This document shows positions 1-9,145 of a DNA stretch of 64,000 nt, piece after piece. The first letter of the stretch is position 1. Each line of letters starts with the position of its first letter. The notes below the pieces were generated by a model. It was not told the origin of the DNA, ran no database searches, and saw only the letters and a program-made list of their open reading frames with translations. This stretch comes from CAYMCO01 sp964388955 (GTDB lineage Bacteria; Chloroflexota; Anaerolineae; Anaerolineales; E44-bin32). The position numbers and the translations under genes are program-made. The DNA is taken from assembly GCA_964388955.1 (NCBI GenBank), contig CAYMCO010000014.1:45827-109826 (forward strand), read 5' to 3'.

Positions 1-542
1 GATACAACCTGAGCTGGTCGCCCGATGGCAAGCAGATCGCATTTGTGAGCGATACGGCGGACGGCGTGTACACCATCGGAATGGGCGATGGCCAGCGGCA
101 GGTGAGCGATCAGGCCTACACCTCGATTGCTGGCTGGTCACCCGACAGCAGCCACTTGTATGTCACCATCCCCTTCACGGGCGGCAGCCCGTGGCAGGTG
201 CGCCAGATCGACGTTGGCACAGGAGAGTGGAAGGACCTGTTCACCATCGAGAATGGGACGCCGAAGTTCCTGTCGCCGGCCATTTCTCCGGACGGCCAGT
301 GGCTGGCCTACCGGGGGAAGGATAACAGCAGCCTGTATCTGGTTCGCCTGGACGGCACTGACATGCATCGAGTTATGACCGGCGTTGGTCGGGTCCTTTG
401 GAGCCGCTCGGGATGGTTGGGTGTGACGACGCTGGAATCGGATCCGGACCAGCTCAGGACCATTCTGGTCAATCCCGACACTTGCCAGGCATTTTCAGTC
501 CCGGCTCTGCGCGGTTATCTAGAAGGGCTCTACCTGCCCTAG
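1..542 (+). CDS. PD40/TolB-like beta-propeller protein, C-terminal part
   Basis: The reading frame is already open at base 3 and runs to a TAG at 540-542, so only about 180 C-terminal residues are in the window. Repeated blade motifs of the WD40-like PD40 type are visible (LSWSPDGKQIAF, AISPDGQWLAY). Such beta-propellers usually act outside the cytoplasm as protein-protein or signal-sensing platforms. No enzyme motif is visible. A GTG at 45 could be read as a start, but the PD40 motif upstream of it shows that the gene begins outside the window. Specific function cannot be assigned. Confidence 0.7.
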   Translation, partial: YNLSWSPDGKQIAFVSDTADGVYTIGMGDGQRQVSDQAYTSIAGWSPDSSHLYVTIPFTGGSPWQVRQIDVGTGEWKDLFTIENGTPKFLSPAISPDGQWLAYRGKDNSSLYLVRLDGTDMHRVMTGVGRVLWSRSGWLGVTTLESDPDQLRTILVNPDTCQAFSVPALRGYLEGLYLP

Positions 543-833
543 AAGGTGCTTTGGGGGCTGTGGGGGAGTGGAGGTTGAGATCGGCAGCCGATGGTTAAGG
601 CACAAGCCAAGGGGTGTGCATGTTGAAGAGAATGATGGGCAAAAAGGGGCGAGGGCTCCGGCGATCCGCCGGAGCGCTTTGGCATGTCTGGGACAATTGG
701 CCGTTGGCGGGCCGGGCGTTGCCCACACCAGCTTTTCCGGGTCGTGCGGCTGGATTGAGCTGGTCCGGAAAGTTCCCTCATTGGTGCCTCGTTTGTCGCA
801 CTTCGTGCCATCGGGTATGGGCCGGCCCTCATT

Positions 834-1881
834 ATGCCGGCGCTTGTGGCAGCGTGCACTGCGGGTAACGTCGTGATGAAAGGAGGCGACACGCCGAAAG
901 CGTCGCTCGTACTTTCGGCAACCGACGCACTGCCATCGGCTTCATCGCCAACTGTGCCGACCTACACGGCAACCATGACAAGCGCATCAACCGCCCTCCC
1001 TGAATCGACATACGCTACAGCGAGCCCCGGGTCGGCGCACTTCATTGGAGAGACGATCCCTGACTGTACCCGCGTGGACGCCGGCGAGTCGTTTGCAGAG
1101 ACCTGGAATCTGTCTAACGCCGGAAGAACGGCCTGGACGACGGGGTAAGGTCTTTATCCCATGACCGAGAATCCAGAAGGGGAGAACCTCAACAGCGCCG
1201 GCTCTATTCCGCTGCCTTTGGACGCGCCACCCGGCAAGGAAATCCAGGTCTTGATGGATCTTCAGGCTGCCAAAGCCGGAGGCGTGTATACCGAGCACCA
1301 TGGACTCGCGTCAGCGGATGGAAACGCAGTCCCGGTGGACGGGAGTGATGTGTGGGGGACGGTCGTAGTTGGCAAGGCATCCTGGTGGAGCCGTCGCCTC
1401 AGTCGGGGGCGCGGCCTAACCTCCGACCCTGACGCGGGTGAACAAGGCGGCGGGCTCAACGACGGTACAGTTCTGCCTGAGCCTGCCGGATAGCACGCCC
1501 AGCTGGTTCCCTTTCATTAAGGTCCTCATCGATGGCAGCACCCTGGTGGAGGCCGATGCCGCCGGGGTGCTCAACTATCAGGCAGGCGCCTCTCAGCGCT
1601 GTTTTTGGGCGAGTTTCCCGGCCGATGCGAGCCCGGAGGCCAAGATATTCTTAGGAGGAATCAAAATCGACGCGACCTTTGATCAGGAGGCCAACTGCGC
1701 AAGGGCGCAAGCCGAATTAGACAGCACTCATCCTGGCTAGGAATTTGCGTGCGGGAGCCCCGGCTATTTCTATACCCTCACAAACAAGCCCTCCGGGATG
1801 AGCCACGACGAGGCGGATCGAGTCATCATGGACGCTCTGGAGCGGACGATCCACGGGCTCTGGCTGTTAGCGCTGGGCTGA
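834..1881 (+). pseudogene. Decayed exported lipoprotein with an NBR1-Ig-like domain
   Basis: The frame at 834 follows a hydrophobic stretch and a lipobox-like LVAAC, then a Thr/Ser-rich linker and the start of an NBR1 (N_BRCA1_IG)-type Ig domain (AGESFAETWNLSNAG). A TAA at 1146-1148 interrupts this frame, but the domain resumes in the same frame (from PMTENPEGENL to SDVWGTVVVG near 1360). The frame is then lost near 1400. From 1420 another frame encodes a cysteine-containing C-terminal domain (TTVQFCLSLPD), which is interrupted by TAG at 1738-1740 and resumes as EFACGSPGYFYTLTNK up to TGA 1879-1881. Two in-frame stops plus a frame change indicate a pseudogene. That both halves belong to one gene is an inference. 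No start codon is visible before the signal-peptide-like stretch. Confidence 0.55.
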
Positions 1882-2051
1882 TTCGGGCGCTCGATTGCCG
1901 CGACAGTCCCCGTTTCTGGCGTGACACATCGCCACCTGCCATTCTTCCCATAGTGTCATATTCTCTGATTGGATTCGATCTTCAGAAGCCCTCAACTGTT
2001 TCATGAACTTCGCCTGAGATGCGACGGGGGAATCGTGTCATCGATGGCGCT

Positions 2052-2664
2052 TCAGCAGGGAACACCTCGAGGGCCCATCCTGGGATGGAGACGCAAACTC
2101 GAATCAATGGCCTGCCGACTCACTCCCTCTCTGGTGAGAAGTATGAGGGTCGGCGCGATCGTCACCGTCAGACTAGTCAGCAGGATCACAACCGAGGTCA
2201 GCAGCGTGACCTTGATCTTCGCCCGGTTGGCCTCCTCGACTCCCAGCACCCTGGCCACGCCGGCCAGCGCCCGCTTTCCCAGGACGAAGCCCAGCAGCGC
2301 GATCACGTACGCCGTCATCTGGATGACCTGGTCAAGAAATGAAGAATACACACGCGCCATAGCGGGACTTGAGAATCGCAGCAACCCGACGAAGATCAGC
2401 GGCGCGATGGCCAGTCCAACCCGGAGGAAACCCACCGGCGTCACCGGCAGGTCGGCCTGGGCGATGGCCGCTGCCAGGCCGCGCTTGCGCAGCGTCCGCA
2501 TGAAAGCATCATCAGAATCTGGGGGCGGCGTCAGCAGCGCTGTGGCCTTGCGACAGCCGCTCGATGCGCTCAAACCCTGATGGCTTGCGCTGGCTGCTGA
2601 TCGCCAGGAAGACGAGCAGGAAACCCATTGCGGTGATGAATCCCAGCAGGAGATTGGTGAGCAT
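2052..2664 (-). pseudogene. Tad pilus TadB/TadC-like membrane protein remnant
   Basis: The frame starts at ATG 2664-2662 behind a good GGAGG and encodes a TadB-like N-terminus with one membrane segment (LLLGFITAMGFLLVFLAI). The frame is lost near 2550-2570. A second frame continues as a charged stretch and two to three long hydrophobic segments (from PVGFLRVGLAIAPLIFVG to LLTSVVILLTSLTV), ending at 2052. Intact TadB/TadC proteins are about 300 residues with a T2SSF domain. Here the cytoplasmic T2SSF core is largely missing. It lies directly after a truncated CpaF-like gene on the same strand, which supports a dead tad locus. The product would have been an inner-membrane platform of a type IV pilus or Tad secretion system. 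Confidence 0.55.
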
Positions 2665-2674
2665 TTGTCCTCCG

Positions 2675-3466
2675 TTAGCGAGCTGGATGCAGGGCAGGAT
2701 CCAGCCCGGCCTGCTTGAACCGCTGGAGATAGGCCGAGACAGCGAGGGGCCCATCCAGCAAGGACGGGCAGTCGGGAAGGTTAGATGGAGGCTCATGCCC
2801 ATCCTCTTCGTGTGGCGCCATCGGCCGGACCATGTCCTCCAGTGTCAGATGGCGAGCGCGCGGGATGGGGATCACCGCGCTCGGCCACGGGGTGGCGACG
2901 GGGTGGGTGACCACGCCGATTCGTTCACCTCCGGGCAGGGCGGCGTCGCCGATGGGCATGACAATGTTCGCCCGACGGTTGGAGCCGGCGATGCCGCGGT
3001 TGAGAGGTTTGAGCAGGCGGCAGGCGGATCCGAAGCCGATTCCGGTCTCCTCCCATTTGCCGTGGCGGTAGACCATGACCCCCTTCGGGCCATTGACGGC
3101 GGTATCTTCGATTTTCCCGCCCGCCAACAGTGGTTCGGGGGCGCCCATGCCCAGGATGTCGGCCAGAATCTTCTGCACGAAGATATCCGGGTCGTAGGCC
3201 AGCGTCGGTCGATTGTCCCGCAATGCCTGATCGTTGTAGGAACGAAAGACCTCCGCAGGCATGCGGACCGCCTCATCCGGGACATTCGGCCCTGCATCGA
3301 GGGTTTGATCCGGTCCGAACTGACGGGTCATGCGCTGGCGCATGAGCTCGAGCGCCTGTGAATAGGGATCGTTGTTTGAATGCTGCTTGGGGCGTGTGTT
3401 CGTGCGGTCCGCAGAAAAGGAGTCCTCGAAATAGCGACCTCGCACGATTCCCTCCCTCTCGGTCAT
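2675..3466 (-). pseudogene. CpaF/TadA-type secretion ATPase, N-terminal remnant
   Basis: About 264 codons from ATG 3466. Residues about 60-200 match the N-terminal domain of CpaF/TadA ATPases: ILADILGMGAPEPLLAGG followed by a VNGPKGVMVYRHGKWE-like segment, then a GxGxxxR-like region and RARHLTLEDMV. Walker A, the aspartate box, Walker B and the histidine box of the C-terminal catalytic domain are absent. The frame runs into unrelated sequence and stops 10 bases before the tadB-like start. The upstream side abuts the end of an IS256 relic, which may have removed the real start. It cannot be a working ATPase. Function is inferred from the N-terminal domain only. Confidence 0.6.
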
Positions 3467-4422
3467 CTTCGGAAAAGCCTCAGCCTGCGGCTTCCCTTGT
3501 CGTTCTTCTTGCCGGCCGACCACGCGGCCGTGATGGGCGAGTACAACTGTCCCGTTAGCTCGGCCAGCCCTTGCAGGGCGGCCTCCGAGTCCCCATGGTT
3601 GCCCCGGTGATTGGCGAACATTGCGGTATAGGGTCGACCCGCGTTGCCCGCGTTCTGCTGAAGGTGAAATTGGCCCCGCTGCTAGGGTATGCCTCCCAAC
3701 ACCGAATGGTGTGCGAGTTCCAACCCATTGCGATCGTCGCCGATCACCAGCTGCACACCCTGCATGCCCCGGGCCGCCAGGTCTTTGAGAAAGGCCCGCC
3801 AGTGCGCTCCGGCTTCGCTCAGGGAAACAGGGACCCCCAGGATCTGCCTCTTACCTGTCTCTCCACGCCGCTGGCGATCAAGACCGCCGCATCATGGATC
3901 CGGCCATCCAACCGCACCTTCTCATACATGGCACCGAGATAGAGAAAGATCACTTCTCGCAGGGGCAGCTGGCGCCAGGCTTCCAGCACCTCATAGAGCG
4001 GCGCCGCAGCTCGGCTTATACGGTTGGAGGAAACCGACGAATCGCAAGACCGCGCCGTGATCGCGGCCACCTTGCGGGTGGAAACGCCCTCACATACATC
4101 TCCGCCATCGTGAGCACCAGGGCGAGTTCGCTGCGAAGAGCCTTCTCCAGCACACCGGGATACAAGCCGCCCTCTCGAACCTGCAGGACATCGAATGATA
4201 TCTCGCCTATGCGCGTCTTGACCTTCTTCGTCTTGTATCCGTTGGCGCGACCGCGTGTTCGGGTATACGTTCGTAGGGACCGGCACCAAGGTAGGCCTGC
4301 CGTGCAATGCGCATGGCTTCGTTGACCAAGATGCGGATCATGTCGGTCAGCGAGTCAAGTCCTTGCTCGCTGAGCTGTTCCAGCAGATCATTCGGTAAGG
4401 TACGATCGCCTTGTTAGGTCAT
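3467..4422 (-). pseudogene. IS256-family transposase relic
   Basis: The start ATG 4422-4420 sits behind AAAGGAG, but codon 3 is TAA (4416-4414). Fragments in all three frames spell an IS256 (Mutator-type) transposase: an N-terminal stretch LLEQLSEQGLDSLTDMIRI, then RKVAAITARSC, EVLEAWRQLPLREV and YLGAMYEKVRLDGRI (DDE region), and a C-terminal AAWSAGKKNDKGSRR near 3480-3530. At least three frame changes plus the early stop make it non-functional. It lies between the upstream noncoding stretch and the tad remnants. Terminal inverted repeats were not identified with confidence, so only the coding relic is delimited. Confidence 0.75.
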
Positions 4423-4639
4423 GGTGACTCCTTTCTTCGGTCTGCAAACTTCCGACAGGACAACATCTGACCAACCAACTATTACAGAAAGCAAATTACA
4501 CCAGCTATGGGCTTTGTCAAAGCAAGCAGGGCTATGATTGCGTTTCATTGGGAAGAACGGTAGGTCGCTGTAAGTCCTTACGTGTTTCGATCTAATCCTG
4601 CCTCATTGTCTTGATACAGCATTCTAGGAGGCTGACCTA

Positions 4640-5787
4640 ATGGCTGAAACGGACGCTTCATTCCGAACAGGTGCTTATCGCCCCCCACACACCCCCAAGG
4701 AGGATCTTGATCGTGCGCTTGTAGCCTTGAAAAACAACAGCCAGGTTTGGGTTGATCTACCGGTTGACGATAAGATCAGACCCATGCAACAGGCCCGGCA
4801 AGATTTCCGAAAAGTCTGGGACCGCTGGGCTGCATCACTCCGTGGATCGTCGTACCCGGCGGTTGGAGCCTGAAGCAAATCGAGCAGCAGGCGGCCAAAA
4901 TGGCCTCCTGGATGATGCGCCATGAAGGATATATCTGCTTTGCACCGCGCGCGCTCATATTGCACAAACAGTGGGAACATCGCCAGGCTTTTCTAGACGC
5001 ACTCGTCGATGCCCTCTAAAAAGTTGTGCGGATCCGCGCCTACTACCCCGGGTCAGCAAAGACCCAGAAGGACTTTGTCAGAGCGCACCCTGAAGCGATT
5101 GAGATCGGTGGCGGACTTGAGAATCATGTGCCCTGGCTGGTCATTCCGCATCTTGACCCAGAGGTTACAGATGACATCTGATACCGGCGCGAATCGGTCT
5201 CCGGCTCCTGCGGAGAGGTCTCATTGGATGGCGCTTCTACACAGGAGTTGATTGAAAATGCGGTTGATTTTCTCAACGCGACAGTCTGGGGGACGCTTTC
5301 AGTGACATTTGTTGTCGATGAAAAGAGGTTGGAGCCCACGGTGGAAAACGCGCTCGAACGGGCGATCGAGGACCCACGCTACGGCACCGTAGCGCTGAAC
5401 GGGCCCGGCGTGCTTGCGTTTGCGACCATGATCGCTCCATGGGGCGGCGTCTCAGGATCGTCCACTGAGGATATTCAATCCGGAACCTGCAAGTCTACGA
5501 ACATGCTCAGGCTCCACCACCCTCAAAAGAACGTCGTCAGGGCACCATTTAACTGGTGGCCGTACCCTTTTCTTGGCATGGCAATAGATCTGCATAGGTT
5601 CTGCCGGATGCTGTCTTTGTTCGAAGCAACCCCAAGTCTTATGAAGCTGCCTGGGTTGTTCTGGGGCGCCTTGCGCGCCTCAGTTTGCCGAGCAATTCTT
5701 TGCATCGTTGCCAACGTGACCAGCGAAAAGCCTCATACTGAAATCGCACGCTGTAACTGTATTCGACCCCTACGCGTAACCCTGTAG
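4640..5787 (+). pseudogene. Aldehyde dehydrogenase-family pseudogene
   Basis: ATG 4640 follows AGGAGG with 8-nt spacing and opens with a segment typical of an ALDH-superfamily N-terminus (PKEDLDRALVALKNN). The frame shifts near 4845. The second frame (SLKQIEQQAAKMASWMMRHEG and on) is interrupted by TAA 5017-5019 and TGA 5179-5181, and then continues through FLNATVWGTLSVTFVVDEK, EDPRYGTVALNGPG and RAPFNWWPYPF. One frameshift, two nonsense codons and apparent internal loss (no recognisable catalytic Cys/Glu pair) make it a pseudogene. It resembles large atypical ALDHs of about 550-600 residues. The original substrate is unknown. Confidence 0.55.
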
Positions 5788-5823
5788 ACCCATTATTACG
5801 TTGATCCGTGCTTCAAGGTCGCC

Positions 5824-6108
5824 ATGTCTTGTTCGGCTGCCTTCGCGGCCAACCCTGGAACGACGGTTGCGAAGGTCGAACTGGACAACGAGAAAGGCGC
5901 AATTGTCTACAGCGTCGAGCTGAGTGATCGCTCAGATATGAAGGTGTACGCTGGAAACGCGGCGGGTCTCTTCACCGACAGAGGCGGAGACCTGGAAAGC
6001 CGAACAGGTTGCCACCCGATTCCAGGGGCGCCGGCATCTGCCAGTGCCTATTGGCTCACTTACCTCCAACGGTATTCGGGATTTGCGAAATCGCCAAGGC
6101 AGCGTTAG
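5824..6108 (+). pseudogene. PepSY-domain fragment
   Basis: The open frame contains a single PepSY-like segment (ANPGTTVAKVELDNEKGAIV, then YSVELSDRSDMKVYAGNA) followed by residues without family resemblance. PepSY domains are secreted or periplasmic modules that often bind or inhibit proteases. No signal peptide and no ribosome binding site precede the apparent ATG. The fragment sits between two pseudogenes, so it is best read as a gene remnant. The next open frame (6136-6393) has no recognisable similarity and was not called. Confidence 0.4.
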
Positions 6109-6299
6109 AGTTCTGACGCTTGGCTGGCTAGCGAGATGAAATCAGGAAGACAGGGCCCACCGGTGAGGGCTAGAAACGCGGCTGAAAAGTTCGCGCTAAT
6201 TGACAACGTATGCTTGGCTCCTCATTATGTAGCTGGGGGAGGCCGAGATGCTTGGAAAGTGCCCCTGCAGCGGGGTATGTTTGAAGGCGACTTTATGAG

Positions 6300-7160
6300 T
6301 GCCTGGGCTTTGTGGGGCGGGATACCTTCTATGGCTTCCCCTGGACTGCGTCTAGGGCAGGCTGGCGCAGCACCGCTCGGAGCTCTTCAGTGACGCAGAC
6401 TTCTCCATGCTCTATTGCCCGAACAACGGGCGCAGCAGCGTGCCGCCCAGCCTGCTGGCGGTCGCTTTGCTGCTGCAGCTGCTTTGCCAGGATATCGATC
6501 GGGAAGGCGATGACGGTCCAGGCTCGAAAGAGGGGGTGGCCAAGGATCGCATCGTGTCTGTCCACGGCCCCGGGATGAGGTCCGGTCACAAGAGTGTGAG
6601 CAATCGTCTTGAAGGGAACAAGCTGGCCATCGCCGCCGATCCGGAACGCGATCTGATCACGGCGGTAGATGTCTTGCCCGCAAATGCAGCTGACAGTGCG
6701 CCAGCCCTGGGGTTGGTGGAGCAGAGCGAAGAGAATACCGGCAGGCAGGTGGAGGAGACGATAGCCAACTGCGCTTTCGGTGACCGGATCACCCGAGGGG
6801 AGCTTGAGCAGGCCGGACGCAAGCTGGTAGCCAAGGTGCCCAAACGACCGAATCGAGGGTTCTTTCCGAAGGAGGATCTTGAGATTGACCTCGAGGCCAT
6901 GATCTACGCCTGCCCGGCAGGCCAGGCTACGGACAAGCTGGTGAATGTGAGCAGGACCAAGCCGCGCACGGGCGAGTACGAGAAAGGCCAGGCCTTCCAG
7001 CTTGATGGCGCGGTGTGTGACGCCTGCGAGCTGCGGGCGCGGTGCACGCGCGCGGGGCCGGGCAAGGGCAGGATGGTGAGCCTGCACCCGCTGGAGAGGC
7101 TGCTGCAAGAGGCGCGGGCTCTGCATTCGTGTTCGGATCCATTCATCGGCAGACACTTAT
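6300..7160 (+). pseudogene. IS1182-family transposase relic
   Basis: The relic begins with a VGRDTFYGF-like segment near 6315. It changes frame and continues with ELFSDADFSMLYCPNNG and SVPPSLLAVALLLQ, the DUF772-type N-terminus. A large in-frame deletion follows. The DDE region remains (KLAIAADPERDLITAVDV, PANAADSAPALGLVEQ), then a cysteine-rich segment (YACPAGQ, CDACELRARCTRAG) typical of IS1182 transposases. Homology fades after about 7150. Intact family members have about 450-500 residues. This copy has about 280 with a frameshift, so it is dead. It lies just upstream of the catabolic island. Confidence 0.7.
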
Positions 7161-7401
7161 CCTTCAACGGCAATCTCAAGACCCCGTTTTTGGCCGGGTT
7201 TCTAGTCGCAAGGGATGCGAAGCATGTTTCCCATTCTTGAAGGAGCTTCAGATAGTATTGCAGAACAGGTGTCCATTTTCGGCCATCACAGGTGGGTCAT
7301 AGCATGACTGGGAACACGTTCACCCAAAACTCTTCATCCTCGGGCATGAGGAAATCCCATTTGATTGTCTCCCTCACGATGGGAACGGTTCAGACAATTC
7401 C

Positions 7402-8562
7402 ATGATGGCGTTGACGGATCGCAACACGAATCTGGTTCTTGTTTACACTTTTTTATCCGGCGTGGCTTTCGCGCTGTATTTCTTCATCCTCCCTATTCAT
7501 ATTCGCGATCTAGGGGCCTCACCCTCGCAAGTCGGATTGACACTTTCGATAAGCTACATTCCGATGCTTCTCGCATTTCCGTTTGCGGGTTATTTGTCCA
7601 CATGGATGAGCAGACGCAAATTACTGCTGCTCTTTGCCCTCGTTCCGGTGGTGCCCGCACTTCTGCTTGCGAATGCTGCAAGTTGGCAGATGCTCTTGTT
7701 GCTGCTCATCCCGTTCAACCTTCAGGCTGCCTCAGCGCCGATTTTCAACTCGTATATCCTTCACATGACAGGAAGGGAGAAGCTAGGCCGAGTATTGGGG
7801 CTAACCAATTTCACATACATGCTTGGTCATATCATCTTCCGCTCGGTGGGAGCTGGGATCGCAGAACGATATGGTATGGAGCTAGTATTCATTCTGACAG
7901 CCGTGGTATTTCTCTTGAGTGCGATCCCGACACTAGGCCTGCAAGAGCAAACCGCTGACATTGGAAGGGAGAAGACCAATTATCGTCAATTGCTCAGAGG
8001 ACGACCGTTCACCGCGGCCGCAGCGTTCAACCTGTGCCTGCTATTCATCTTTTTCACAGGGGTGTCGCTGATTCCGAACTATTTGAAGGAAGTTGTGGGG
8101 TTGAGACTATCGGCCATCGGCCAGATGGGGTCCATCTTCTCCTTGGGGGGCGCGATCTTCAGCCTGCTGCTGGGACGGCTCTCAGGGAATTGGGGGCTCC
8201 GAGGAGCTTTGGCACTCATGTTCGGAACGATGTCGATTCTCCTATGGCTACCCCATGGCGCTTACCTTCCGATCGCTTTCTTGATGATGGGGAGCATGGG
8301 TGCTTCGTTCCCGCTCACCGATGCACTCATCGGACGCGTGGTAGATCCTAAACTGTCTGGCCTGGGCTTTGGAATGCAGAGCACGCTGGTTGGGCTGGCG
8401 CAGACTATCGGTCCACTGGCTGCTGGACACCTTTACGAGGGAAGCCCGGGTTGGCCGATGCTCTTCGCAGTCTGCACGCTGCCATTCATCGTGCTGACCA
8501 GTTTTGCCCTGCCCGGAGGTCTAGAGATAGATGGCAAGGAGGTATCGACGGATGGCGAATAG
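7402..8562 (+). CDS. MFS transporter
   Basis: A 386-residue protein with about 12 hydrophobic segments, the usual size for the major facilitator superfamily. A motif-A-like loop follows TM2 (GYLSTWMSRRKLLLL). A central cytoplasmic loop (residues about 185-205) separates two six-helix halves. It acts in the cytoplasmic membrane, probably importing or exporting a small solute by ion coupling. The substrate cannot be read from sequence. Two adjacent ATGs (7402, 7405) are possible starts and the ribosome binding site is weak. It precedes the catabolic island by about 580 bases on the same strand, so a link to that pathway is plausible but unproven. Confidence 0.8.
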   Translation: MMALTDRNTNLVLVYTFLSGVAFALYFFILPIHIRDLGASPSQVGLTLSISYIPMLLAFPFAGYLSTWMSRRKLLLLFALVPVVPALLLANAASWQMLLLLLIPFNLQAASAPIFNSYILHMTGREKLGRVLGLTNFTYMLGHIIFRSVGAGIAERYGMELVFILTAVVFLLSAIPTLGLQEQTADIGREKTNYRQLLRGRPFTAAAAFNLCLLFIFFTGVSLIPNYLKEVVGLRLSAIGQMGSIFSLGGAIFSLLLGRLSGNWGLRGALALMFGTMSILLWLPHGAYLPIAFLMMGSMGASFPLTDALIGRVVDPKLSGLGFGMQSTLVGLAQTIGPLAAGHLYEGSPGWPMLFAVCTLPFIVLTSFALPGGLEIDGKEVSTDGE

Positions 8563-8983
8563 CGGATGAACGTAATCTTATTCATCCACCTGCATGGAAC
8601 AAGACCAGTCACGGAAGTGCGGGGAAGCCAAGGGTATTCCTACGAGCGGCTGTGATTTCATTGTATGGAGCGTGCAAGATTTCACCTGAATCGCCAGGGG
8701 ATCAGCGCCATCTGGATTCAGGTACGGATGCAAAAGGCGCAAAGCATAGCAGGCTGCAGGTCGGAGCTGCACTGGAGTACGCGAAAAGGACTTCCACTGG
8801 GAGCTCCCTTCTTTTCCCTCGGATGGATCGAATAAGAGGGCGGAGATAGCGCTGCACAGTATCCAATCATCCGTGGTGAACACGGAAGCAATATCCCCTT
8901 GTCCCCCCCGGTCCCAGCAGCTCAACGATCGGGCGGGAATGCCAACCCCAAGGGAGCTCTCATCAGAGGGGCTGCGATTTGGA
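8563..8983. other. Intergenic stretch without recognisable gene
   Basis: No frame here shows family resemblance, codon structure with a ribosome binding site, or an RNA-gene signature. The promoter and palindrome immediately downstream are listed separately. Confidence 0.5.
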
Positions 8984-9012
8984 TTGACGCATTCAGCAAA
9001 TTTCCGTATAAT
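8984..9012 (+). promoter_or_regulatory. Sigma-70-like promoter of the catabolic island
   Basis: TTGACG at 8984-8989 and a perfect TATAAT at 9007-9012 are separated by 17 bases. Transcription would start near 9019, giving a leader of about 125 bases before the ureohydrolase start at 9146. Confidence 0.75.
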
Positions 9013-9014
9013 GC

Positions 9015-9032
9015 ATTGCGAGAATACGCAAT
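9015..9032. promoter_or_regulatory. Candidate operator: ATTGCG-N6-CGCAAT
   Basis: A perfect 6-6-6 inverted repeat (ATTGCG at 9015-9020, CGCAAT at 9027-9032) covers the expected transcription start of the promoter at 8984-9012, a typical repressor position. The regulator is unknown. The Lrp/AsnC protein at 12470 and the GntR protein at 24251 are nearby candidates. Confidence 0.5.
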
Positions 9033-9145
9033 TCCGATAAGAAGACTGTAGGATACCGCTAACTTACAACGTGTCGGTCGAGACTGCGTATGCATTGGCA
9101 AACAACCCTTCCTTTGGGAAGGGGAAGGCGAACTGGAGGACAGCA

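Noticed and set aside
5179..5181. UGA in the aldehyde dehydrogenase relic as a selenocysteine codon
   Set aside because: The same frame also has TAA at 5017 and an upstream frameshift. There is no redox motif at the site, so it is plain decay.
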